Shown here: one piece after another, positions 1 to 8,772 of the stretch | Position numbering within the stretch: position 1 is the first letter of the stretch | How the letters are laid out: every line of letters begins with the position of its first letter | NCBI GenBank assembly: GCA_021850555.1 | Contig: JAJZLX010000211.1 | Span: 1-19,843, forward strand | DNA: 19,843 bases | Reading direction: 5' to 3' | From: Pseudomonadota bacterium | GTDB lineage: Bacteria; Pseudomonadota; Gammaproteobacteria; Steroidobacterales; Steroidobacteraceae | Translations under genes and position numbers: made by a program | The notes under the pieces: model-generated | Database searches by the model: none | Told to the model about the DNA's origin: nothing | Seen by the model: the letters and a program-made list of their open reading frames with translations, nothing else

Positions 1-39
1 CACGCTTTCGGCGAGATGCTCGACAACCTCCCGAAATAG
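1..39 (+). CDS. Possible C-terminal tail of a gene running in from the left
   Basis: Frame 1 is open from the first base and reads HAFGEMLDNLPK before a TAG at 37-39, with ordinary high-GC codon choice. Twelve residues are too few to name a family. It could be the end of a plus-strand neighbour converging on the alpha/beta hydrolase gene, or a chance open frame. The stretch 40-151 shows no convincing hairpin terminator and no other coding signal. Confidence 0.25.
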   Translation, partial: HAFGEMLDNLPK

Positions 40-151
40 CACGATTTTCCTTTCAGACGGCTAAAGTCACACACGCCGCCAGAGGCGATCACGTTTCAGG
101 TTCCATCTCAGACTGTGGACGATCCCGCCAATGCTCCTTCCTTCGACGAGG

Positions 152-1093
152 TCACTGTGTGTCGGCCCTGCGAGCAAGAAAGCCCGTTATTGCGGCCACG
201 AACTCCTCGGGGCGCTCGACGAACGGGAAGTGCCCTACATCGTCCCATATCAGCAGGTCTGAGGCGGATATTGCTTGGTGCAGCGGAGCCGCATTGGTCT
301 CGGCCCTGGCCACGTAGTTGGCGTCGTGATTTGAACTTACGATCAGTACCGGAAGCCCTCGGCGCAACTCGCTCGCCCGGAGCGCGAGATCGTATGAGGC
401 TATCGGGTGAGCCGCGCGGGCGATGGTCGCGCCTTTGTAAGCGGCATAAGCACGGATGCCCCAGGGCTCATTGCCCAGACTCGTGAACCAGGCTTTGGGC
501 GGAGGGCGGACGAACTGGGTCAGAAGCATCTCGCTCCACCATCGGCTGTTCTCGACCGGCTCCCAGGGTCCTCGCCCGGTCATCGCAGCCTCGAATGCCG
601 GCATCACATCGCGTGCGAAGCGGGGCCCAAGCGAGGGGTCAGTTCGCTCCACCTGCCGGACCTGTGCGTCGATGTCCTGGCTGGATATATTGAAGTATCG
701 CAGGGGAGAGACGAGAACCAACGCACTCACGTGGGCGGGTCTGGCGAGAGCGTATTCGATAGCGAGTGCGGCTCCCCAGCCGTGGCCCAGGATGACCGGC
801 TTCTGCGAGTCGACCCTTGAGCGGACGGCATCGAGATCCTGCACGAAGGCCGGGAAGGTGAAATCGGCCTGGGGCTCTCTCGATGCGCGGCCTGAGCCAG
901 GAAGATCGACGTAAACGGTTCTCACAGTTGAGGCGAGACCGGTGAGCCACGGGCGAAGGGTTTTGTGGCTGAAACCCGGACCGGCGGGAACGGCGATCAG
1001 CGTCTGCCGACGGCGCCAGCCGTGGTCCTCCAGTATGAACTGCGGGCCATCGACGTCGTAGAACGCGAAACGGCCCGAGTCAGCGGTTCTCAT
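152..1093 (-). CDS. Alpha/beta hydrolase (proline iminopeptidase-like), nucleophile Ser replaced by Gly
   Basis: This 313-residue protein has the layout of a single-domain alpha/beta hydrolase of the proline iminopeptidase/epoxide hydrolase type. The oxyanion-hole loop is PAGPG (36-40, usually HGGPG). The nucleophile elbow reads G-H-G-W-G at 103-107, so Gly105 sits where the family has its catalytic serine (G-x-S-x-G). The acid is probably Asp247 (SSNHD) and the base His288 (DVGHFPF), so the other two triad members are kept. A single-base change (AGC to GGC) would explain the loss. The gene follows the DUF885 gene by 27 bases and is probably cotranscribed with it. No signal peptide is seen, so it is likely cytosolic. 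As written it should not work as a classical serine hydrolase. It may be a decaying peptidase, a binding protein, or a protein with non-serine chemistry. The fold assignment is firm and the activity is not. Confidence 0.88.
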   Translation of the reverse strand: MRTADSGRFAFYDVDGPQFILEDHGWRRRQTLIAVPAGPGFSHKTLRPWLTGLASTVRTVYVDLPGSGRASREPQADFTFPAFVQDLDAVRSRVDSQKPVILGHGWGAALAIEYALARPAHVSALVLVSPLRYFNISSQDIDAQVRQVERTDPSLGPRFARDVMPAFEAAMTGRGPWEPVENSRWWSEMLLTQFVRPPPKAWFTSLGNEPWGIRAYAAYKGATIARAAHPIASYDLALRASELRRGLPVLIVSSNHDANYVARAETNAAPLHQAISASDLLIWDDVGHFPFVERPEEFVAAITGFLARRADTQ

Positions 1094-1120
1094 CTGTCGC
1101 GGGGGCGAAGGCTGATATTC

Positions 1121-2818
1121 TCAGTGACCAGTGGCTCGCAGGTCCGCCCATTCTGTGAGGCTACTCTGCAGGACCGCGGGCGGAAGTGACCCTTCCGAGA
1201 GGATGGCCTCATGAAATTCGGTGAGATCGAAGTGCCTGCCAAGCCGTTGTTCGGCCTCCCTTCGCAGCGCCCGAAATTTCTGGAAGCCCATCTGATAGGA
1301 GAGCGCCTGACCGGGAAGATCGGTCGAATAACGGATCGTCTCGCTCGCGATCTGCGGTGCAGCCTCCAACGTGTTCGCAGCCATGTATTCGCGTGCCTGG
1401 CTGAGAGACCAGCCGCGCCAGTTCAGCCCCGTATCGACGACCAGGCGTTGCGCGGTAAAGCGCTGATGTGCGAGCCAGCCATACAGATCGTAAGGATCGC
1501 TGTATGCGTCGAATTCCTCTCCGAGTCCCGCGGAATACTCCGCCCATCCCTCTGTGAAGCTCGAGAACAAGAGAGTGTGACGGCGGATGTCGGGCAGCCG
1601 CGTGTTCTCAAATTGCCGTGCTAGCTGCACGTGATGCCCAGGGATCAGCTCGTGGAACATCAACGAAGCTGCGTTCATCTGCAGCCGATCTTCCAGCCCG
1701 TAACCGCTGTAGTAATAGATGCCAAAGTCGCGGCCTGCGGTCGGGGGGTCATAGTAGCCGAATGTCATGCCCACCTCGAGGGTCGGCGGCAGGCGGCACA
1801 GGGTGGGGCGGGCGCGCGGCAGTTGCTGAATCAGCGTAGGGAGAAGAGCCTCCATCTGCATGAGATGCTTGCGGTACGTTTGCTCCAGTGCTTCGGGGGT
1901 GGCGGCCTTGGCGCGAGGGTCCGATCGCAGCTGGGCATGGAAATCAGCCTCGGATCCATTCCAGCCAAAGGCCGAGCTCCGCAGTTCCGCCATTGCCGTG
2001 CGCAATCGTGCGACTTCCTCTAATCCGATTGCATGGATGTGGTCTGGATCGGCCTCGCTGCTCAGATGGTAACGTACCCAGCGCGCGTAGGCTTCGGGCC
2101 CTCGCGGAAACTGCCCCAAGCCGACAGTGACGGGGGTCCGCCTCTCATATTCGGGACCCAGTTCCTCGAGCAGTTTGTTGAATGCGGGAGCGATGCGCTG
2201 CTGTAGCGCAAGGCCGATACGCTGTCGCGTGCGCTCGCTGGCGCGATCTTCGGACGGGATCAAGGACGTGCCAAAGCTGGCGCGAAGCCGCTCCAGGGTC
2301 GCGCGAACGCCGGCGAGTGCCGGACGGGGGATGTACCAGCGCTGCTCGGCCTGGGCGCGAATGCGCTCCTGCCAGGCCCCTATGGATGCGGCCAGATCAT
2401 CCAGCAAGGAGAGATAGCGATCGCAATCAGTCGTGCTCTGCAGTGGCAAACGCCGGAAGACCAGCTCAGGCAGCAGGGATTGGGCACTGAGCGTGTACGG
2501 CGCCACACCGAAGCTGGTCCACCAACGGTCAGGCTCCTCGATCTCCTCCCGAAGCACGGTTGCGAGATACCGGGCGGTAAGTCGCTCCGATCTTGAGAGC
2601 GATCCCTGGTCGATGCTGTCCAGTCTGCGCAAGCGAGCACGAGCGGCAGCGGATACCGCCTCGGCCTCCGCAAGCGTGCCTCCGGGAATCCGCTCGACGG
2701 ACCGTCCCGTCCTGGCTGCATAGTAAGGCTCTCTGGCGACCAGCGCTTCCCAGACTTCGGAAGCGAGGGATGCTACGGCCTCGGGTGCGCCGAAATGACC
2801 ACTCATGCCCCATTCCAT
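1121..2818 (-). CDS. DUF885 family metallopeptidase-like protein
   Basis: The 565-residue product matches DUF885, a zincin-like family of about 550-620 residues with a largely helical body. The diagnostic metal site is present: H389-E390-L-I-P-G-H395-H396, followed by F-T-E423-G-W-A-E427 carrying the likely third ligand. No N-terminal signal or lipobox is visible, whereas many DUF885 proteins are exported, so this one is probably cytosolic. The first ATG (2818) has no clear Shine-Dalgarno. The second ATG, five codons in (2806), is preceded by GGAATGGGG, so the true start may be there. It is divergent from the AraC gene and heads a two-gene unit with the alpha/beta hydrolase. In this setting it probably acts as a peptidase on imported peptide. 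The substrate cannot be read from the sequence. Confidence 0.9.
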   Translation of the reverse strand: MEWGMSGHFGAPEAVASLASEVWEALVAREPYYAARTGRSVERIPGGTLAEAEAVSAAARARLRRLDSIDQGSLSRSERLTARYLATVLREEIEEPDRWWTSFGVAPYTLSAQSLLPELVFRRLPLQSTTDCDRYLSLLDDLAASIGAWQERIRAQAEQRWYIPRPALAGVRATLERLRASFGTSLIPSEDRASERTRQRIGLALQQRIAPAFNKLLEELGPEYERRTPVTVGLGQFPRGPEAYARWVRYHLSSEADPDHIHAIGLEEVARLRTAMAELRSSAFGWNGSEADFHAQLRSDPRAKAATPEALEQTYRKHLMQMEALLPTLIQQLPRARPTLCRLPPTLEVGMTFGYYDPPTAGRDFGIYYYSGYGLEDRLQMNAASLMFHELIPGHHVQLARQFENTRLPDIRRHTLLFSSFTEGWAEYSAGLGEEFDAYSDPYDLYGWLAHQRFTAQRLVVDTGLNWRGWSLSQAREYMAANTLEAAPQIASETIRYSTDLPGQALSYQMGFQKFRALRREAEQRLGRHFDLTEFHEAILSEGSLPPAVLQSSLTEWADLRATGH

Positions 2819-3028
2819 CGTTTTGCCGCGTAGATCGGCGGCAGATTACGGGGAGGTCACGGGGCGAAGTATCGCGCCCGAACAGAAGACTTTCGGAAGC
2901 GTCCGCTTCTGTTCCGGTGCGGGCGCCGAGGTCGAGCCAGTGGGGGAGGGGCTGTGGCTCACGTCCTCCAGACCGTTCAGAGGCACTTATGAGATACTCG
3001 GTGACAGTTCGCGAGAGGGTCACCGCTG
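2819..3028. promoter_or_regulatory. Divergent control region between the DUF885 and araC-type genes
   Basis: These 210 non-coding bases separate two divergent genes and must hold both promoters. A perfect 9-bp inverted repeat, GAACAGAAG (2880-2888) and CTTCTGTTC (2906-2914), encloses a smaller perfect palindrome, GAAGCG-TC-CGCTTC (2896-2909). The first arm overlaps the 15-bp motif described separately. No confident -35/-10 pair can be read on either strand. A likely ribosome site for the regulator, GAGAGGG, lies about ten bases before its ATG. Confidence 0.6.
2882..2896 (+). promoter_or_regulatory. Shared 15-bp motif, copy 1 (ACAGAAGACTTTCGG)
   Basis: This copy lies between the divergent DUF885 and AraC genes. 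It matches copy 2 at 12 of 15 positions, and nine positions are identical in all three copies. The core AAGACTT is an odd-centred palindrome, typical of a protein-binding site. Its role as an operator is inferred. Confidence 0.45.
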
Positions 3029-4057
3029 ATGACGTCCAATTTGCCGACAGGCCTCGTAGACTTGGCGTGCGATCTGGTACATCTGCTTGATGAGGATGTC
3101 GTCGGTCATCCGGACCTCGCGTCCGTGCGCAAGCTCGGAGCTGCAGCAAATCACTATCAGTTCGAATTCGCCAGTCGATTCGCCAAGGGACGCGGTGAGT
3201 TCTGCGCCGTCTCTCCGGGGATGTACGTACAGTGCTTTGATGCCGATCTCACCGACCCTTATCAAATTTCCGTGATCGGGCCCGACACTTTGCGTATTCG
3301 AGTCGGTTCGAGCGGCGTCTGCCGCTATTGGGGCCAATTCGATGCCGAGGCGACTGTAAGTGGCCCTACTCTCAGCCTGGTCGCGGAACCGGCTGGCATG
3401 CAACCGGCACGGCTCGTGGGGGAGGACCGCCATAGAGTTGCCTACGTATACCTGCACCGGGGCGAGCTCGAAAATCTCTACAGAGGTGCCGAGGACGATC
3501 TGCCACCGCCGATCGGTGCGTTCCTGGCTGGGGAGCTGCCCGCTACCTATCTCTATTCCGCGGCGCCGTCGAGCGAGCTGTTGGAATGCATTTCGGGTCT
3601 GATGAACTGCTCGTTGGAAGGGCGCAGCCGCTGGCTTTTTTTCCGCTCCAAAGCCCTGGAGATCGTCTGTCGAACCTTCGAGTCGATAAGCGCCGCGGAG
3701 CCGGAGGCGGGATGTGGCCTGAGCGCGCCCGCCCGGCGGGCGGTATTGAAGGCCATGAGAATTCTCGAGCGTGATTTCACGCATCCCCCCGGGCTCGAGG
3801 CGTTGGCGCGTACCGTCGGTCTTAGCCGTACCGGCCTGTGCTCGGGCTTTCGTGCCTTGACCGCCAAGAGCGTCTACGAATACATCACGGAAATCCGCAT
3901 GCGTCACGCCGTCATGCTGCTCGGGAAGCCGGGCGCCAGGGTCGCAGACGTCGCGTACGCAATCGGATATCAGCACCCCAGCAGCTTCACGGCGGCCGTG
4001 CAGAAGGCCTTCGGTACCCATCCGCGAGCTCTGCAACGGCGCTCATCCAGGGATTGA
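3029..4057 (+). CDS. AraC family transcriptional regulator
   Basis: The 342-residue protein ends in a typical AraC/XylS DNA-binding domain (about 235-338) with two helix-turn-helix units. The first is around LEALARTVGLSRTGL (256-270). The second is around VADVAYAIGYQHPSSF (305-320), followed by the family-typical FGTHPRAL. Residues 1-220 are a poorly conserved sensor domain with no recognisable ligand site, as is usual for pathway regulators of about 300-340 residues. The ATG at 3029 is preceded by GAGAGGG at suitable spacing. The gene is divergent from the DUF885 unit and directly upstream of the receptor operon, the normal position for a local regulator sensing a substrate or intermediate. 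It is the best candidate to bind the repeated 15-bp motif, but that link is inferred. Confidence 0.95.
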   Translation: MTSNLPTGLVDLACDLVHLLDEDVVGHPDLASVRKLGAAANHYQFEFASRFAKGRGEFCAVSPGMYVQCFDADLTDPYQISVIGPDTLRIRVGSSGVCRYWGQFDAEATVSGPTLSLVAEPAGMQPARLVGEDRHRVAYVYLHRGELENLYRGAEDDLPPPIGAFLAGELPATYLYSAAPSSELLECISGLMNCSLEGRSRWLFFRSKALEIVCRTFESISAAEPEAGCGLSAPARRAVLKAMRILERDFTHPPGLEALARTVGLSRTGLCSGFRALTAKSVYEYITEIRMRHAVMLLGKPGARVADVAYAIGYQHPSSFTAAVQKAFGTHPRALQRRSSRD

Positions 4058-4128
4058 TCTCGCCCGGGGGGGGGCGCCTTCCGCTATTGCGCAGGGACTC
4101 ATCTGAGATCGCGGGGAGCTGGACGCTT

Positions 4129-4143
4129 ACAAAAGTCTTCCGG
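4129..4143 (+). promoter_or_regulatory. Shared 15-bp motif, copy 2 (ACAAAAGTCTTCCGG)
   Basis: This copy lies 79 bases before the start codon of the TonB-dependent receptor, in the 165-bp gap after the regulator. Similarity to copy 3 extends outside the core: from TGGAC at 4120, about 30 of 44 positions agree with the region upstream of the ornithine cyclodeaminase-like gene. The sequence CTTACA just upstream could be a weak -35 element that would place the site over a promoter. The operator role is inferred. Confidence 0.5.
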
Positions 4144-4222
4144 CCGCACTCGAAATTCTGCGCATTCAGCATCCGGTACGCTCGCGCCCATAACGAGAGC
4201 CTGGTGGCTCGGGGGGGCGTCG

Positions 4223-6406
4223 GTGATCCAGAGAAACGTCAGTGTCGCTTGGAACAGATTCGCTACTGCGACACGTATCCGCGTATCGGTAATTTGCGCT
4301 TTCGCTGTCATGAGCGCACTGCCCTTTGCCGCTCTGGCGCAGGAGCAGCCTGCGCCGAATGACGGCACGAATTCTCTCCAGTTACAGACGATCGTGGTCA
4401 CCGCACAGAAGTTCCGCGAAAACATACAGGACGTTCCCTTGTCCCTCTCCGCGATCACGGCAAAGGACATAAACGCCTGGGGCGCAACAAGTCTCGAGCA
4501 ACTGCAGTACTCGATCCCTAATCTCTCGGCTTTCCAGTATGGTCCCGGAGTCGAATTCATCCAGATAGGCGGCATCTCCACCGATGTGGGCAGCCCTACA
4601 GTGGGACAGTATGTGGATGAGATGTCTATTACCGCGCCCACGTCCTTGGACATCTATACGCCCGATATCCGCATGCTCGACATGCAAAGAGTGGAGGTGC
4701 TTCGGGGACCGCAGGGCGCGCTCTATGGCGAGGGGTCGATGGGAGGCACGATCCGCTATATCACCGCCTCGCCAAGCCTTACAAAATATTACGGATCCGC
4801 CGAGATTCAAGGCGGTTCGATCACCGGTGGCGGTGAGGACTACCGGGCAGACGGCGTCCTCAGCGTTCCGCTGATACATGACGTACTCGGCCTGCGTTTG
4901 GTCGTTGGATACGAAAGAGATGGCGGGTGGATCGACAATTCCCTAACGGGGCGGTCCAATATAAATGGCACGGGGATCTCGACGTTTCGAGGCAAGCTGC
5001 TGTTCCGGCCGACCAGGCGGCTGAAACTCTCGCTGCTGGTTCTACATCAGAAGAGCAATCAAGCGAATCAGAATCTTGGCTTCAATGGACAAATATCCAG
5101 CGCCGTTCGGACCCCCAACGATCATCAGTACGATCTCGTCAATGGCGTCGCGAAATTCAATTCCGGGCCGGTTCTCGTGACCGAGAGCATCGGCTATCTG
5201 AATAGCCGTATGCGGGAGCAGTTCGACCTTACGCGGCTGTACTCGCCCTTACTGAGCGCCCTCGGAATGCCGCCGGGGTTCATCACTCAGATTGCCTACC
5301 CCGATAGCATCGGGGAGCACATCATCAATGACGAGCTTAGGTTCTCGTCGTCCGCCCGGGGTCCGTATCACTGGGTGGGGGGCGTCTTCTATCAGAAGAC
5401 GAACGTCTCGAACGTCACGTCGACGACGACTGCCCCGGGTTCATTGCCTTTCGCCCTTCTTTCGGATCGCGCATTCGATTCGAGTTCCGAATTCTCGCTG
5501 TATGGCCAAGGCAGCTACCAGGTGACCCGGCACCTGGATCTGCAGGCCGGTCTGCGATATTACGAGGATCATGAGGCGCAACAGAGCTCCAGCGTTAACG
5601 TGGGCTTTCCCAGTAACGACTATGGCAACGCGACATTTCATGCCTTGAATCCGCAATTCAACCTGCGGTATGAGTTTTCCAGGACATCGATGGTCTATCT
5701 CAACGCAGCGAAGGGCTTCAGGAGCGGTGGATTCAATCTGACCTCGGCGGGAGGTGGCGTCGTGAAGGTTCCTCTGACTTACGCCCCCGATTGGCTGTGG
5801 ACTTACCAGCTCGGGACGAAGCAGGAGGTGCTCGAGAGACGGTTGGCAATCGACGGGGATGTGTATTACACAAACTGGCAAAACGTCCAGAGCACGGCTT
5901 TCGCTCCGGGCAGCGCGGTGCAGTATGTCGAGAATGGCGGACGCGTAAGCGGCTGGGGAACCGATCTGTCCCTGGAGGCACGCCTCATGGCCGGCATGAC
6001 CCTGAGCGCCAGCTATGGCTGGAACAATCTTGCGTATCGCACGAAGACCGCTGACAAGAATGTGGGCGACCCCGTCGACAATGCCGTTCATGACTCCTTC
6101 TCTGTCTCGTTTGATTATCGGCGGCCGATTACCAAAACTTTGGGTGGATTGCTGATAGTCAATTTTCAGCACGCCGGGGCGGCGCAGATCACCCTGAGAG
6201 ATTACGGGTTTAAGCTCAATCTTCCGGCGCACAACACGGTGAATGCCCGAGTGGGCCTGGACTGGAAAAATTATGAAGCATCGCTGTTTGCCGACAATCT
6301 CTTCAACGATCGTCATGTGATCATTCCGGGGCCGTATGGGATACTGTCTGCGAACGTGGAGCTGCAGCCGAGGGTCGTGGGCCTGAATCTGAAGACGCAC
6401 TTCTGA
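4223..6406 (+). CDS. TonB-dependent outer-membrane receptor
   Basis: The 727-residue protein is a TonB-dependent transporter that would carry a substrate across the outer membrane using energy passed on by TonB/ExbBD. A signal peptide ends near residue 39 (PFAALA before QEQ). A TonB-box-like segment, TIVVTAQK (56-63), is followed by the plug domain (about 65-175) with RVEVLRGPQGALYGEGSMGG, then a beta-barrel ending in the usual terminal Phe. The layout fits the sphingomonad/Caulobacter type of large substrate receptor more than a siderophore receptor with attached signalling domain. It starts at GTG; the next in-frame ATG (residue 30) would destroy the signal peptide, so GTG or another upstream start is needed. 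It is the first gene of the peptidase operon, which suggests a peptide-like ligand. That ligand is inferred, not seen. Confidence 0.95.
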   Translation: MIQRNVSVAWNRFATATRIRVSVICAFAVMSALPFAALAQEQPAPNDGTNSLQLQTIVVTAQKFRENIQDVPLSLSAITAKDINAWGATSLEQLQYSIPNLSAFQYGPGVEFIQIGGISTDVGSPTVGQYVDEMSITAPTSLDIYTPDIRMLDMQRVEVLRGPQGALYGEGSMGGTIRYITASPSLTKYYGSAEIQGGSITGGGEDYRADGVLSVPLIHDVLGLRLVVGYERDGGWIDNSLTGRSNINGTGISTFRGKLLFRPTRRLKLSLLVLHQKSNQANQNLGFNGQISSAVRTPNDHQYDLVNGVAKFNSGPVLVTESIGYLNSRMREQFDLTRLYSPLLSALGMPPGFITQIAYPDSIGEHIINDELRFSSSARGPYHWVGGVFYQKTNVSNVTSTTTAPGSLPFALLSDRAFDSSSEFSLYGQGSYQVTRHLDLQAGLRYYEDHEAQQSSSVNVGFPSNDYGNATFHALNPQFNLRYEFSRTSMVYLNAAKGFRSGGFNLTSAGGGVVKVPLTYAPDWLWTYQLGTKQEVLERRLAIDGDVYYTNWQNVQSTAFAPGSAVQYVENGGRVSGWGTDLSLEARLMAGMTLSASYGWNNLAYRTKTADKNVGDPVDNAVHDSFSVSFDYRRPITKTLGGLLIVNFQHAGAAQITLRDYGFKLNLPAHNTVNARVGLDWKNYEASLFADNLFNDRHVIIPGPYGILSANVELQPRVVGLNLKTHF

Positions 6407-6444
6407 GCGAGGCTAGAGCGTGCACGCCAAACATTCGAGAGCAA

Positions 6445-8724
6445 ATGTCCGAAGGCGAGGGCGATGACATGGAGGCCGATGCGGACGCTGCGTTCCGTGC
6501 ATGTCTTGATTTCCCCTCACTTCTGAAGGGCGGCCGTGTCGTGGCCCAATGGATGGGCGCAGGGCGCTGTTGGTTCGTCGAAGGCGCGCCGACGAATACC
6601 TGCATCAAGGCAGTGGACGTTGCGACTGGCGCGTGCGAGGCGCTGTTTGACGTCGGGCGAGTCCGCAAGGCGCTTCAAGCAGTGATCGGCCGCGAGCCCC
6701 CCTATAGAGGCCTCCCGTTCGATAGCTTCAGTCGCACCCGCGACGGAGGAGCGGCTTTCCGCTTCGAAGGCGAGGATTACGTCCTCACCCCGGCCGGCGA
6801 TCGGGTATCGCGCGCCTTGAAGCCGAGCTTCATAGAACTCGCCGCAGGGACGGATTTGAAGGCGCGGACGTGCCCGCGTACTTTTCCGCAGTCATCCTAC
6901 TTCCATGGCGTGAACACCGCGCCGGAAATGCCCTCTCCGGACGGGCTGTGGTTCGCTGGGATACAGGATCATAATCTGTACCTGCGCTCGACGGCGGATG
7001 GTCGCGTGCAGCAGGTGACGCGCGATGGTGGCAGCGATTGCGCGTGGGACATCGAGACGCCCCGCACTGCAATGGGCGCAAACTGGAGCGTGGTGACTCG
7101 TGCCGCCGATCCATGGTCGCCTGACGGATTGAGGCTGTTCGTTACGCAGTTTGATAAACGCTGCACGGGCTTCATCACCCGTACCCGAATGCTCAAGCGT
7201 ATCGATGAGGTCGAGCAGCTGCACTGGGTACGAAGCGGAGACAAGCTTCCGGAGATCCTGCCCTATGTGATGTATACCATGGATCGCCGGCTGATCCGCC
7301 TGGACGTCGAAACCAGGGACCGCATGCTGCTGTTTTTGGGATGGGCGAAGGATGGAAAGGATCTCTATTTCGTCCAGTTTCATCGTGACCTGAAGAGCGG
7401 CACCGTCTTTGCAGCTGACTCGCTTACCGGCGAAACCCGCGCTCTGTTCTCGGAGCAGGGAAAGACCTTTATCCGGCTTCAGCACGACTTGTTCGGTGGA
7501 CGCTCCGGTTGCACGCTCCTGCCGGCGGGTCTGGGATTCCTCTGGGAGTCGGAGCGCGATGGCTGGAAGCATTTCTATCATTACGATATGAATGGGAATC
7601 TGGTGCGGCGCGTCACGGAAGGCGCCTGGCCAGTGGTGGACTTCCAGGGAATCGATGAGCACACGGCGATGGTGTACTTCTCGGCCCACCATGATCAGCG
7701 TCGGCCTTACGACATCCACCTCTGTCGGGTACCGCTGAACGGCGGTCCCGTTGAACGGCTCACCGAGGGAGAAGGGGTGCATGAGGTACAGATGGCCCCG
7801 GACTTCTCCGGCTTCATCGATACAGCATCAAAGCCCGACGCGCCTCCGCGGAGCGTGGCATGTAACGCCGCGGGCGAGGTGGTGTACCGCTTCGAGCCAA
7901 CGGATACTTCCGCCCTCGAAGCCGTCGGCTGGACTCCACCGGAGGAGTTTTGCGTCAAGGCGGCCGATGGGACTACGGACCTTTGGGGGGTGATCTACAA
8001 GCCCCGCAATTTCGATCCCGGAAAGCCGTACCCCGTCATCGAGCACATCTACGGAGGCCCGCAGGTTTCCTGGGCATCACATGCGTTTCCGACGAGCGGC
8101 ACTGGCATATGGGCACTTGCGCAGGCGCTGCCGCAATTGGGCTACGTCTCCGTTGTGCTCGATGCGAGAGGGACGCCGGAGCGCTCCAAGGCCTTCCAGG
8201 ACGTGGTGTTCAAAGAGTGGCGTCGACACGTTACCGCGGATCACGCCGCGGCTCTCCGTGGTCTTGCCAAAGAGCGCTCGTGGATGGACCTGCGCCGCGT
8301 CGGAGTCTGGGGCCACTCCTGGGGTGGGTATTTCGCGTTTGCCTGCATGATCGATGAGCCCGATCTTTACCGCGCGGGCATCAGCTCGGCACCCGGCTAC
8401 GATCCGTACGACGCCTTCATCTACGAGCCGTATCTGGGCGGAATACCGGGCCCGGAGAACCGCGAAGCGTACGAGGCTGCGTTGCTGTATCGCGACGCAT
8501 CCCGTCTGAAAGGGAAATTGCAGATCATTGCAGGCAGCGATGATGTGAGCGTGTGGCACAGCAGCGTGAAGATGAGTAACGCATTGATCGAAGCTGGCAT
8601 CGATCATGACTTTGTCATGCTGCCTGAGCAGCACCATGCGTTCTCGACCCTGCACGAGCGCTATGCGATCGACAAAATGATCGGGCATTTCGATCGCTAC
8701 ATCCGAAACGCCGGAGAGCGCTGA
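6445..8724 (+). CDS. S9 family serine peptidase (DPP IV / prolyl oligopeptidase type)
   Basis: The 759-residue enzyme has an N-terminal DPP IV-type beta-propeller (about 30-480, including the family phrase FLWESERDGW at 365-374) and a C-terminal alpha/beta hydrolase domain (about 500-755). The triad is Ser625 (GHSWGG), Asp699 or Asp700 (AGSDD), and His731 (EQHHAF). Family members cut short peptides, often after proline. The propeller segment that in DPP IV carries the paired glutamates holding the peptide amino end (DWVYEE type) here reads CAWDIETPR, so strict dipeptidyl peptidase action is doubtful. No signal peptide is present, suggesting a cytosolic enzyme. The ATG at 6445 has GAGAG just upstream. 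The ATG at 6469 (residue 9) with GGCGAGGG before it is an alternative. The gene lies 38 bases after the receptor, probably in the same operon. Confidence 0.93.
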   Translation: MSEGEGDDMEADADAAFRACLDFPSLLKGGRVVAQWMGAGRCWFVEGAPTNTCIKAVDVATGACEALFDVGRVRKALQAVIGREPPYRGLPFDSFSRTRDGGAAFRFEGEDYVLTPAGDRVSRALKPSFIELAAGTDLKARTCPRTFPQSSYFHGVNTAPEMPSPDGLWFAGIQDHNLYLRSTADGRVQQVTRDGGSDCAWDIETPRTAMGANWSVVTRAADPWSPDGLRLFVTQFDKRCTGFITRTRMLKRIDEVEQLHWVRSGDKLPEILPYVMYTMDRRLIRLDVETRDRMLLFLGWAKDGKDLYFVQFHRDLKSGTVFAADSLTGETRALFSEQGKTFIRLQHDLFGGRSGCTLLPAGLGFLWESERDGWKHFYHYDMNGNLVRRVTEGAWPVVDFQGIDEHTAMVYFSAHHDQRRPYDIHLCRVPLNGGPVERLTEGEGVHEVQMAPDFSGFIDTASKPDAPPRSVACNAAGEVVYRFEPTDTSALEAVGWTPPEEFCVKAADGTTDLWGVIYKPRNFDPGKPYPVIEHIYGGPQVSWASHAFPTSGTGIWALAQALPQLGYVSVVLDARGTPERSKAFQDVVFKEWRRHVTADHAAALRGLAKERSWMDLRRVGVWGHSWGGYFAFACMIDEPDLYRAGISSAPGYDPYDAFIYEPYLGGIPGPENREAYEAALLYRDASRLKGKLQIIAGSDDVSVWHSSVKMSNALIEAGIDHDFVMLPEQHHAFSTLHERYAIDKMIGHFDRYIRNAGER

Positions 8725-8772
8725 TGCTTTGGCCAGCAGGATGCACTGTCGGCGGATTCGGGGTGGCGCACC

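Noticed and set aside
115..486. A 123-codon plus-strand frame over the end of the alpha/beta hydrolase gene
   Set aside because: Its composition is arginine/serine/proline-rich, and most of it runs antisense to a clear hydrolase.
3020..4036. A 338-codon open frame on the minus strand opposite the AraC gene
   Set aside because: It mirrors a convincing AraC protein codon for codon and has no recognisable motifs. It is a high-GC shadow frame.
5441..6400. A 319-codon minus-strand frame opposite the receptor
   Set aside because: It has no family features, and the plus strand encodes the receptor barrel including its terminal Phe.
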